From assembly GCA_026874595.1 (NCBI GenBank), contig CM049308.1, positions 79,654,124-79,718,123 of the forward strand: a stretch of 64,000 bases of DNA, given 5' to 3'. Below are positions 54,295 through 64,000 of the stretch, piece by piece. The stretch is from Sipunculus nudus. Taxonomy: Eukaryota; Annelida; Sipuncula; Golfingiida; Sipunculidae. How positions within the stretch are numbered: position 1 is the first letter of the stretch; the number at the start of each line of letters is the position of its first letter. The notes under the pieces are model-generated. The model was not told the origin of the DNA and did not search any database. It was given only the letters and a program-made list of their open reading frames with translations. The translations under genes and the position numbers were made by a program.

Positions 54295-55115
54295 TCAACA
54301 TGCCTTTTAAAATAATTGCGCAACCTGTTGTTTCATCAAAACAGATTCCAGTGCAACTCCTGCATTTCAAGTTAAATTAAAGTTTGAAACATTAGTAAAG
54401 TTAGGGCCCCGCCTGACAAGCGGTGCTCTATAGTGATCATACTGCAGCTTTCCCAAATTCACAGAGTTGATTGGTACCTATTAGGGCTCAAGACCTATCG
54501 AATTACAGACTTGTCAGAATTCCAATATGGCCGCAACGGCTCAATCGCTGATTTTCTTTCGCGCGCGATAACTTAGCAACAACATACTGCAGCTTTCCCA
54601 AATTCACAGGGATGATTGGTACCTATGAGGGCTCCAGACCTATCGAATTACAGTCCAGCACTTGCAGAAACGCGGGGCCCTCTGAGGACCATTGTCCGAC
54701 CACATCAAGTTTGATTTACATTTGATTTTCAAATCTGCCCATATGATTTAGAACAGTCTGCCCATAGCTTTGAAAAGCCTGTTTATATTCAAAACGTTGA
54801 ACTAAAAATAATACTATTATAATAACAAAATGACACATGAAAAAAAAATATTACTCTATGATTTTTTTCTATTATTTTATCGGGCTACATTTTTTTCGGG
54901 GGAAGGGTTGGGTGATGAACACCAAGTCCTGGATAATGTTGTTTATTTGTGTTCATATCGCTTCTACAGCTGACTTGTATTCAGGGGCGTCAATATAGAA
55001 TATTGGGGGGGGGGGGGGGGGGGGGCTAGCGGGGGGCTAGGGGGGACAATCAATGTATAAATCCCTTCCCCTTCAGAGAATAACTTTAATATATTGCAAA
55101 TAATATATAAAAAAT
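54295..55115 (+). repeat. Repeat block X, direct copy 2, interrupted
   Basis: Same order of blocks as 52720-53215 but split by the element at 54401-54685 after AGTTTGAAACATTAGTAAAG. It ends in GGGGCGTCAATATAG and a G21 run (55005-55025). Confidence 0.8.
54401..54685. mobile_element. GGGCCCCGC-ended insertion with an internal 68-bp direct repeat
   Basis: Ends AGGGCCCCGCCTG and CGCGGGGCCCTCT are inverted. Inside, a 68-bp block starting ACTGCAGCTTTCCCAAATTC occurs at 54441-54508 and 54586-54653 with few differences. It interrupts repeat block X, which marks it as a later insertion. Confidence 0.75.
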
Positions 55116-55834
55116 AAGAATTAACCATGAAATATTTTATCTTTACCTGCATGGTTTAAAAGTCTTGATTAAAATATAATATCTTCAGACTTCTTTTTAT
55201 ATAATATGTAAATTTCCTGGGGGGAAATTATATTTTTATTAAAAGGGATTTCAATCGCAACTTATTTTATTTTACAATCGGGGACAAAACAGACTTTTAA
55301 ACCAGGTTTAGATGTTAAATTTCAGGGAAAATTCTAATTCTTAATTCAAACTTAACTAGTGATTCAAACTTTAATTTAACTTGAAATGCAGCAGTTACAA
55401 TGGAATCCGTTCTCTTGAAACAAGAGGTTGCGCAATTATTTTTAAATTCATTTTGAAACGGGAATCTTGGTCGAGTAAGTGGTAAATATTATTTTCAATT
55501 ATACAGTCAGTACACTCGGAGATAAAAACTTTATCATTAAAAATTATTAATTACAAATGAATGAGAAAATCAATTTACACGTTCAGAAATGTTCGACATT
55601 TTTGTATAGGTCTATATTTATATGGCCATAAAGCCTGTATTTTAGTGCATCCGATATATTGCTCATATATCTGTCCATTACGAATTTCGGAGACGAAAAT
55701 TCCTCGGTCGGAAAACCAAAAATATCGTTCGGATTTGGTGTGAATGAAATTTCGGATGCGACAGGATTTTAGTCGGAACGACAGAAATATTCGTTTGTGT
55801 CATATTCGTTCGGACGCATCCGGTGTGAAACCGC

Positions 55835-56028
55835 CTGGAGCCATTCTTGTCCGATGCGAACGACAAAAAATAGAACATGTTCTATTTTTTTCGTTCGGAT
55901 AGCATTGGTTGGGATTAGGTGTGTATGCACCAATATAAAATAAAGTGTTCTATTTTTTTCCGTTCGTACAGCAAATTTTTGTTCGGACGTACAAATTCGT
56001 TCGGACGCATCCGGTGTGAAACCGCCTT
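55835..56028 (+). mobile_element. Foldback-family MITE, copy 2, with the same 26-bp palindrome
   Basis: Palindrome at 55865-55890, identical to that at 53627-53652. It ends GGACGCATCCGGTGTGAAAC just before copy C of the AGCTCAGCTGA element, whose left end it has replaced or disrupted. Confidence 0.8.
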
Positions 56029-57308
56029 AAGACAGGCACGTTTCGGTACCGTTGGACCTACGAATCCGAAATTCGGCATACAGTTAGAGGTCCCTATGTT
56101 CTCCTACCAAACCCGAAACTGGGTGTCTATGACTTTGTTTCTTCGATAAATTAAGAAAAAACTTTAATTTTAATAAAAAGTTACTTTCACGCTTCAGGAC
56201 TGCCTAGTGTACATACAACTTATCTGTTTTACTTTATATTTACCATAAATATTCCCCTATATAATTCCTATGTACATGCCAGAAATTAGGTCAGTGTTGA
56301 GTAATTTGTAAAAGTTATGGGCCCAAACCTTATGCACTTTGTAAAAAAAAATGAGGAAAGACATTTAATTACTTACCACAATAAATGTAAAAGATAGGGG
56401 CTTATTTTCAGGAGGTAAGGTAGGTAGGTAGTTATAGGTAGTTAATAGCATAAAATAAAATTGGAAGCCTAACTTTTGCCTAATTTTGACCATGGCACTT
56501 TTTATCCTGTAAGTACATTTGATTTAATTTTTTTATAGTAAGTACACATATGGACGTTATCTGTAAACCTTTGAAATTTGAAAATTAAAGCTAAAAAATA
56601 GACTATTTATTGAAGTTTTTCAGAGGCTGTAATGTATTTACATTTTAAAGAACCAGAACACCCACTTCTGGTCACTACAACCTTGCCTGGATAACCTTAT
56701 TAGTGATGCAACACTGGCAGAGCATCCCTCTGTCACCGATGTAGAACTATTTTAATGCATTCATAAATACATTGATAATATTATTTTAATAATCATTTAT
56801 TTCAATTATATTATTTAAAAAAATTTCAGATGATACTATTAGTATTTTTAAAATTAAATTATATTTGGCCCATTAATTACAATTTATTTTTTTATAAATA
56901 GTAAAACTCTCATATCATTTGTGCTAGTGCTACTCTTGGGTATTGGCAACTTGTAAGTATTTGAATAACAGTTAACTCCTTTGTGAAAAGCATGATAATT
57001 ACCATGACTTATAGTGGATTTTTTTTTTCAAATACTTCTGCTGCAATGTAGATAAAGTTATCAGGCCAAGTCAAACCTGTGTGACAATAGCACTCCTTTT
57101 CCAAATGTAAATAACATAAATGACATCAGCCGTCTTCCCTCTCCAAGGATTTGATCAAAATCTTTACATTACTTGAGTTAAACTCCATCATTCTCATAAA
57201 TCAGCTTATATTACCACGCAAAACCAACATGTGTCTACTCCTTCTTCCAATTCATATTTTATTATCATAAATAGCAGCTGAGCGCCGTGACCCATGGGTC
57301 CCTTGTTT
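56029..57308 (+). mobile_element. AGCTCAGCTGA-ended element, copy C (left end lost)
   Basis: Begins inside the element at GGCACGTTTCGGTACCGTTG, matches copy B through TATTTACCATAAATATTCC and ATGTACATGCCAGAAATTA, and ends GCAGCTGAGCGCCGTGACCC followed by ATGGGTCCCTTGTTT. Confidence 0.75.
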
Positions 57309-57774
57309 GAGTAACGGTATTAAAATTTGACAGTTTTAGATTGATGATATGCCAAAATATTCTCTAGATTTATATAACGTTGTATATACGTGGTTTCTAT
57401 AACTCTTTCTAGAATTGCTAAGATTATGTTATAAACAGTGTGGATTTATACTATTTAGTAAAATTTAGGTATGTAGACCTAACAAACCTGTATTGAAGGA
57501 ATGGTTTAAATATTGACTTTGTAATTTATTTGCCTTGTGATCCCCAGATAAGAACAATATGAAGACAGATGGCCTGGGTCACGGAGCTCAGCTATCTATT
57601 AGGGCTTTAAAATTCTAGCATAGCTATATTGAATGATTTAACATGCAAATCTAAATCATTATGAAACATGGAAACAAAAAGGAGCCAGAGATCAGCCCAG
57701 TAGTTTTAAGTTACAGGTGTGTGAAATTAACTGAATTCTCTCAATTAGTTGGTCTATCTGTTTGACTAAACGAA

Positions 57775-58978
57775 AACAAGGGAGCCATTGGTCACGGCGT
57801 TCAGCTGATTTTTGTAAAATGCAGAATGTACTAACACATATTTCTATTTTGTTATACATATAAGCATTTGAAATGCTAAGAGCAAATGGCCTTGCTATTA
57901 AGCGACAATCAAATACAATATATATGAATGCAAGACAAATACTACATGTGCACTTTTTGGAAAACATCAAAAATGCAGGAGCCTCTCAATGTCAAATACT
58001 AGTATTTGTAAAACTATTTGTATTTCAACTATGTGAATGTAATATGTGTTTAAAATACCCACTGGGAAAAGCTGAAGCCCTGTAAAATATAGAAAAATGA
58101 AGAAAGTGGAGATGAGCTGTTTTATAATAATACATATTCAATTTATTACCTGAAATAAAACACTGTAAAAATTAGAATTGTACATCTTCAAATAAGAAGA
58201 AGCTAAATATAGAAAGTATATATTGTATTCTGTAATATTTACCAGAAACCATTTAATCATTCAACAAGGAAAAAAAAAGATATGGGCCTAAGAGTTATGC
58301 CAAAGGATATATTTGATAAACAAAAATTGTGTAAATGTAATTAATAATTCTAAAAACAGTTTCAAGATATGACCAGATGCGCTAAAGATTAAATTCCAGG
58401 AAAGTTTGCCCAAATTCATGATTAAGGGTACCAGTTGTTTGCATGGCAAGAGGTATTAATGGAATGCTCCACACTTTTATAGCAATACATCACTTTGTGG
58501 GCACAATTAAATTAATATGTACTTTAATCATTGTAACCCCTTTAATAATAATAATTAAATTAAATAATTCCAATGTTAAGTGGTTAAATATATTTTCTGA
58601 TTTTTTACAAAGTGCATTATGTTCGGGCCCATATTGAAATTACTGACCTTATTCCTGATACGTACATTGCAAATGTATAGCGAAAAGGGTATCTTTAATA
58701 TGATCAAAAACAATATTAGTGGTTTTGATATAAGGCAGTCTTGAAGTATATAACAATGTGTTTTTAATGGAAAATTGAGGTTTTTCCTTAATATCTCGTA
58801 GGAGCGAAGTCCTATAGTTACCTAATTTTCGGCATGGTAGGAGATTTTGGGGACATCTAACAATATTCTAAATTTTAGATTCATAGGTCCAACGGTTTCA
58901 AAATGTGCCCTTAACGGCCGGACAACAGAGAAAGGTCCACGACTATAGCTCAGATGGCTTACAGTCAGCTGAGCTAAA
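57775..58978 (-). mobile_element. AGCTCAGCTGA-ended element, copy D (complete, reversed)
   Basis: Read on the - strand it starts TTTAGCTCAGCTGACTGTAA, passes TGAAACCGTTGGACCTATGA and GATGTCCCCAAAATCTCCTA, and ends TCAGCTGAACGCCGTGACCA. About 1.2 kb, the most compact copy with both ends present. It faces copy C tail to tail, about 470 bp apart; a further stray end (GGTCACGGAGCTCAGCT) lies near 57575. Confidence 0.78.
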
Positions 58979-60443
58979 GATTAACAGACTTAATTAGATA
59001 CTAGTATTATACTGCATGCTGGTTTTAGTGGACATGTTTTGCCAGTTGGTACCCATGTAATTATCATAAAGCTATCCATATCAACATAAAAATCAAATTC
59101 CTTGAGAACCAATGCATAATTATGATGAATTAAATAGTTGCCCTTTGTGTTAAATTATTACTGAAAATGACCTGACTCGTGATATCTCACAAATGCTGGT
59201 CACATGCTGAATAAGTGCCCATGTGCTCAGATAATAATACACGCATAGCTGTTATCTGTCAGTATAAAATTAACCAAATTAAACTTGCAAAACTATTAGT
59301 TTAAATTTATTTGTTTGAATCTGTTTCTTATAAACACATTTGACTTAAATTTGACTGGGCTAAAATACAATCAGTTTAAAGAATAACTAGTCTATTATTG
59401 TTATCAGCTGTTGTTTAACAAAGAAATCCTAAAGTAATGGAATGCATATGGATTGTAGAATGTTGATGGATCACCACAGCTACATGTTTGGTTATATCAA
59501 ATACATGATTAAGATATGATAAAGTGAGTAACAAAGGATAGGGTTTAATCACAATTATACCACATGTACTTGTTACTATTGATGAGTTTGCCATCCACAT
59601 TCTGTGACTGGAGTCAGCTGTTAATGAGACATTACAGAAGCGCTATTTGGTTGGGAGGGGGACCTTAGGGGACATACTACATTACATCCCCCCCCCCCAT
59701 ATTGACAAATAAAAGAATGGCATTTTGCCATAAAACAGTTTTTTTTAGAAAAATGTGTAAAAGTTTCCTCAAATATTTAAAGAGTGTATAATCTTTCAGA
59801 AAAAGCTTATAACTAACTTAACACAATGACTGATTATATGGCATGATTCACTCTTTTCCGTGGCATTGTGCATGGGACCCAATTATGAAAGCAAAAATTA
59901 AATGATCCATGCAGATTTCGAGAACTTAAACAAGAACTTGAAGTTTTATTGTGAAACAACCAGCTACGGATCCAAGGTGTTTTTTTTTTGTTTTTTTTTT
60001 TGTGGGGGGGGGGGGGGGGGTGTTTCTCAGGGGATGTTTGCTTCCCAAAGTATTTTTATAGGTCAAACAATTTAATATATTGTTGGTTTCTGAAGCGAGA
60101 ATATTCTTAGTTATTTTACATCCAATTTGCTTTAAAATGCTGAAATTTTGAAAAATTTATGACAATGTTCCCGCATTGAAGCAGGAGTTCACCCCGTCCA
60201 CAACCGCTCCCAAAGTGCAAAAGGAAATTGTGCCCCTGAGATAATATAATTTTTAAATCTCATATGATTACATAATTATTTCTGCAAGAACTAGAATTAA
60301 GTTAGATGGACGCTTTGGATCAAATAGATCATTAAATTATACAATAATATGATGTAAAATGTAGTATTTAAAAAAAGTAAGTTGTATAAAATGATTTAAT
60401 TAGTATATAGTAATTGATGTTAATTGATATGGGATATGCCCGC
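58979..60443. other. Non-coding stretch with G and C runs
   Basis: A+T-rich with a run of ten or more C near 59688 and a T-rich tract running into G17 (60004-60020). No gene or repeat family is recognised. Confidence 0.5.
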
Positions 60444-60589
60444 AGTCACGTGAAAAGGGTGATATGTAGCAAGTCACGTGAAAAGGTAACGCGCGATAGG
60501 GGTGAGAGCAGAGCTGCAGCATTCGGCCAGCAGCACAGCAACAGAAAGCAGCTTAGATTACGTAGTACAAACGTGTACACAGTGACCAT
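60444..60589 (+). promoter_or_regulatory. Promoter-like segment with two CACGTG E-boxes in a direct repeat
   Basis: AGTCACGTGAAAAGG occurs exactly at 60444-60458 and 60472-60486, a 28-bp period. Each copy holds the palindromic E-box CACGTG (bHLH-zip type: USF, MITF, MYC families). The sequence then becomes G+C-richer (GCGCGATAGG, GCATTCGGCCAGCAGC), unlike its surroundings, up to the ATG at 60590. Promoter function is inferred from this. Confidence 0.45.
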
Positions 60590-60861
60590 GCCGGGCGATG
60601 AGAGTGACTCTCGGGAAGAGGGACCAACCATAACGCCCGCCGACAGAGTATTCTCTTGGGCTAAAGACAATATATGATCGACCTGATTACAGTAGACAAT
60701 CTGTCAAAACTTGGCTTTACTTCACTGGACGCTCTGGAACTCCTTCAACCAGAGGATATGACCGCTGAAATTCCTCGCGGTCAGAAGAGGTTAGTCATCA
60801 TGGCTGCCGTGTCACGTTTACAAACAACAACGTCACAAAATGTAGCATTTTTTTTAAAAGT
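60590..60861 (+). pseudogene. SAM-like domain ORF, split by a frame change at an ATGA overlap
   Basis: ATG 60590 encodes a 29-residue acidic start, MPGDESDSREEGPTITPADR then VFSWAKDNI, and stops at TGA 60675-60677. A second ATG at 60674 overlaps that stop by ATGA and continues LITVDNLSKLGFTSLDALEL, LQPEDMTAEIPRGQKRL, VIMAAVSRL. The pattern GFTSLDALELLQPEDM - IP-GQ-K-L resembles a sterile-alpha-motif fold. Both parts look like one protein interrupted by a single-base change. A possible donor GTAAGG follows at 60862. It may be a retroelement-derived or cellular first exon; neither can be shown. Confidence 0.45.
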
Positions 60862-60924
60862 AAGGTGTATGAAATTATAAATCATTTAAATCTTTGTAAC
60901 CTTATAACAATATTATTTCAATCG

Positions 60925-61110
60925 TTTTACATTTCAGTCAATGTGCCAAATAAACTGACTGATTTTTCAGTCAATTTGTAAAATGCCGGACAAATTTTAG
61001 TCATTTAATTAAGTGCCTGAGAGAATCAGGAAATTTGTAAATTGACTGAAATGTATAAAGAATGAAATACAATTTACAAATTGACTGATTGTACACAATG
61101 ACTGTAACGT
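60925..61110. repeat. Short palindromic repeat cluster
   Basis: ACATTTCAGTCAAT near 60930 and its exact reverse complement ATTGACTGAAATGT near 61038 frame further copies of CAGTCAATTTGTAAA and ACAAATTGACTGA. Probably a small inverted-repeat element. Confidence 0.6.
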
Positions 61111-61281
61111 TATATACTTAACAAATTTTTAGGTAATCCATGTGCACATTATTTAGAAATTTGCGCTTCTGTATGACCTTCACTCAGTATAGACAAATAT
61201 ACTGGACTTTCATCACTGTCAGTCTTATTTTTTAAAAAAATCCTTGACCAAGTCTTTGCAGGATCACATTAATATATGCTG

Positions 61282-62660
61282 TTACAGGTGCTCTATTATG
61301 TGACACGGGCGTAACTCGTGTTGTTGTTACATTCCGTACTGGTTGAAATTTCGTTGTCATGTGGGCCTTGAGTTTTCACGCCTGGTAGTGGGTCACGTGA
61401 TCAGCCTGGTATGTGTAGACACACGGCTATGTCTTTCTAGAGAATTCCTGAAACGCATGTTTACTGTGGAGTAGGGTCCTTTGTAGACTGTTCGAGAAGT
61501 AGAAGGTTCCCGGCTTAGGGTGTGAAGGTATATAAAGGGCTGTATTTTAGAACCAGGGGGCAGACAGCAGAGCAGATACCAGCGGACGCAGAAGCGTGTA
61601 AGATTCTGAGATCTTATCCGACGAATGCCGCAATTATAGATATTTCAAGAACTTTCCTGGATTTTACACACTATACTTCAGTTTACATTCTGTGTTGTTG
61701 CAAGAACTTTCCACTGGACTGTCATTCTCCGAGAGCTTACATTCAAAGGACTTATTTTGGTGACACTGATGGTATTCAGGTATTGTACCATTATCTTTCT
61801 GTGTGATCATATTGACTGGTTGCTATACCGTTGTTTCACTGTATAATTGTATTGATTTAGTGTATTGTATTGTTAGGATTGTTTTAGGAATAAATTATAG
61901 TTATTTGTTAACAAAAAACCACCGACTTCTTTATTCATTCCCCTAGACATTTCCCGCTGCCTAGTGTTGCAGAATCTGATTTTTTTTATTTCCATTACAA
62001 AATTTGTGTTCATCACGCATACGTGATCTGTTTATATTAGGTTCCGTAACAATGCTTATGTTTATTTGATATGTTTCATTGTTTGTCAAACTGATCAATG
62101 TATAACTGTTGAAGTCAATTGACTGATATTTTGAAACTGTTTTGGTGGTCAAAATGAATCAGAAATATGCATGTTTTTGGTAATTTGCCCAGTAAATATT
62201 GAGTATTTGGGCACAGCGATTGAGTGATTTGACTTTTTTTTGGTATCAATAATAATTTGATGATACAGGTACTTGAATTTAGCACCTGTTGGTAATTTTG
62301 GTGGCAGCACTGGATGAGTGGACACAAATGTGCATGTTTATTATATGTGATTAATGTACTGAACCTTTAATTTGTTTAGAGGAACTATGCCTATATATTA
62401 GAAAGGCCTGAGTAACAATAAAGATTTTATACTCTGAATCTGGCACAACAATTTAACCTAGATGTTTATGAGTCTGGTGGCTTCAACTTAAAAGTTTATA
62501 GTCTCCGTGACCACAAGTTTCATCATGTTTTGTTGAAGAGAAACAGAATATATCATCGTTGTGTGGTATGATTATTGGTGACAGTTTATTGAGCATTGTA
62601 TTTCTGGAGAGTTATTGACAATGAGGAAGATATAGTGTTTGAGTAAAATAACAGTTTAAG
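61282..62660 (+). mobile_element. Putative LTR and leader of a gypsy-type retrotransposon
   Basis: TGTTACA-type possible LTR starts occur at 61282 and 61321. TATAAAG at 61531-61537 and AATAAA at 61889-61894 are spaced like U3 promoter and R/U5 polyadenylation signals. TGGTGGCAGC at 62299-62308 resembles a tRNA primer-binding site placed before the gag-like frame. The exact LTR borders cannot be set without the 3' copy, which is outside the window. Confidence 0.45.
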
Positions 62661-63809
62661 ATGACACAACAACAGACGTCACAAGTGGACTTGTTTGTGA
62701 CTTCGGTCGTCGCGACTCCAATATTACCAGTACAGTCAACAAAGACTGAAAGGGGACAACAAGCCAGATTCCGTAATCCATGTATTTAAGGTCAAGGTCA
62801 GGTGAATGATGGAATAAGTTCATGCACTGATTCCGCTATTATACAAATAGAGGATGATGATATGCCATTACCTAGAGATCAGATAAACCTGACATTGAAT
62901 GCACAGGGGTCAAGGTCACCCCAGGGACAGACATAAGGCCACAGAGTATGTGACTTGCCATTTATGACACCACAAAATAAAAGTGATGACCTAAAACCGA
63001 GAGGTCGTAAAGAACCGGAAAAATATGACGGCGGAACCACTGAATGGGAGGACTATGTCCGCCATTTTGAACTAGTTGTGAAGTGGAATCGCTGGGATGA
63101 TGACGAAAAGGCTTTACAACTGGGTGCCAGTTCAACTGGGCATGCACAGCTAGTAATAGGTGACCTTACTACTGAACGGTGTGAAAACTATCGAGAACTA
63201 AATTTCGCGTTAGAATCGAGGTTTGCACCCAAAGACCGTAAAACAGCATTTAAAAGCGAGTTCCGAAAGCGGAAGCAACAGAGAGGTGCAAACTTACGAG
63301 ATTACGAGTATGCATTGAGGCGTCTAGCGAGTCATGCCTATAGTGCAATCAGTTATGATGCATTGCAAAAGCTTGTAATTGAACAGTTTATCTTATGTCA
63401 AGAACACGGAGAGCTACAAAAGCACGTGCATTTCGCTTGCCCAGCTACGCTCGAACCTGCTCTGACAGCCGCAGTCGAGTGTGAGTCGGTTGATTTTCGT
63501 GACCCCAATGTACCAAACTTAAGTAAGCCAAGGTCAGCCAAGGTCAAGGTCGGAATTACAACTGAATCTAGTCGGTCACCTGCTAACATTGAGAGATGTA
63601 GCCAGTCATCACCAGTCAGTAGTCTGACCATGTCGCCCCAGATAATGACCCCTGGCCAATGCCAACGATCAACAGGTGGGAGAAAACAGCAATTTGAGTC
63701 TGACACATGCTTTTATTCTGGGGAAACTGGACATTTCAGGCGAAATCGCCCCCACCGTAGGCGCCGGAGGGGATATACCACAACTCCAAAGGCGCTCATA
63801 ACCCCATAG
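62661..63809 (+). pseudogene. Gag-like polyprotein of a Ty3/gypsy-type retrotransposon, broken
   Basis: One reading frame from ATG 62661 to TAG 63807-63809 is interrupted by two TAA stops (62787-62789 and 62934-62936). The longest open piece, from ATG 62964, shows a retrotransposon capsid-type pattern: KYDGGTTEWEDYVRHFE near the start, ALQLGASSTGHAQ, YRELNFALESRF, and LRDYEYALRRLA. A C-terminal zinc knuckle is recognisable as CFYSGETGHFRRNRP, where two of the expected CCHC cysteines are Ser and Arg. Basic residues follow. The copy is therefore decayed at three or more sites. No protease or polymerase motif is seen up to the window end. Confidence 0.8.
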
Positions 63810-64000
63810 CGCAGTAACCACCAGCGGCACCCACGTATCCTGGATACACACTACAGCCTCTGTGTTTTGACAATGATCACCAAGCTTGAATGCCGAGATA
63901 TGTGCCAATACCAACTATCTCGCCACAGGTATACCAGTATGGGTATACGCCCAGAGTCGGATTAGGGAAGGGCATAAACCTTCATCTGCGACACCTGCGC
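63810..64000 (+). other. Continuation of the retrotransposon past gag
   Basis: No recognisable protease or reverse transcriptase motif in 190 bp. The element presumably continues beyond the window. Confidence 0.4.

Larger units (their letters stand above)
53822..55832. mobile_element. 2-kb foldback element with long inverted arms
   Basis: Left end ACCGGATGCGTCCGAACGAA, right end TTCGTTCGGACGCATCCGGT. The arms continue inward as reverse complements: CCTGTCGCATCCGAAATTTC (left) against GAAATTTCGGATGCGACAGG (right), GCAATATATCGGATGCA against TGCATCCGATATATTGC, and further in at 54300-54400 against 55370-55470. The centre carries repeat block X copy 2, a 285-bp insertion and a G21 run. No transposase is visible. 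Confidence 0.8.

Noticed and set aside
55919-56149. 76-codon ORF across the MITE and element C
   Set aside because: It runs over the join of two unrelated repeats and is not kept in other copies.

Overview
This is a eukaryotic nuclear window (about two thirds A+T) from an invertebrate animal. The genes are split by GT/AG introns, coding exons are a small minority, and much of the rest is dispersed repeats. The repeat style (tRNA-derived SINE with a CCGGGTTCTCCGG core, TCAAGGTCA-rich tandem units, many small inverted-repeat elements, long G or C runs) resembles bivalve or other mollusc genomes. The assignment to mollusc is an inference, not a measured result.

Three host genes can be reconstructed exon by exon. 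(1) A Pellino-type E3 ubiquitin ligase on the + strand has seven coding exons between 3108 and 16487. Its FHA-like and RING-like parts are complete, but the first coding exon lies before the window or was not recognised. (2) Actin-related protein 2 (ARP2) on the - strand is complete: eight coding exons from 42383 down to 31874, 393 residues. (3) A neudesin (NENF)-like cytochrome b5-fold protein on the + strand is complete: four coding exons from 42552 to 47641, 162 residues, with a secretion signal and a C-terminal KTEL. ARP2 and NENF are head to head, with start codons 168 bp apart across a shared promoter carrying paired CCAAT boxes and ETS-type sites.

Layout: 1-3107 is non-coding sequence upstream of the first Pellino exon seen. 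3108-16487 is Pellino; intron 1 holds a 53-bp minisatellite with about 16.5 copies. 16488-31873 is a gene desert with SINEs, (TA)n runs and a pogo-like inverted-repeat element. 31874-42383 is ARP2, with two inverted-repeat elements and a 146-bp tandem unit in its introns. 42552-47641 is the NENF-like gene. 48930-60000 is a dense repeat landscape: a decayed LINE with reverse transcriptase, four copies of one AGCTCAGCTGA-ended element, and a nested 3-kb foldback complex. 60440-60880 holds a small promoter-like segment followed by a SAM-like ORF broken at an ATGA overlap. 61280-64000 is the 5' part of a decayed Ty3/gypsy-type LTR retrotransposon.

The three genes are not an operon and probably act independently: Pellino in Toll/IL-1-type signalling, ARP2 in branched actin nucleation, NENF as a secretory-pathway haem-binding protein. 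Pellino and ARP2 are also neighbours at the Mb scale in human 2p14 (PELI1, ACTR2), which hints at old linkage. No clearly undescribed system was found; the most promising oddities are the foldback complex, the candidate extra exon in ARP2 intron 3, and the SAM-like ORF pair.
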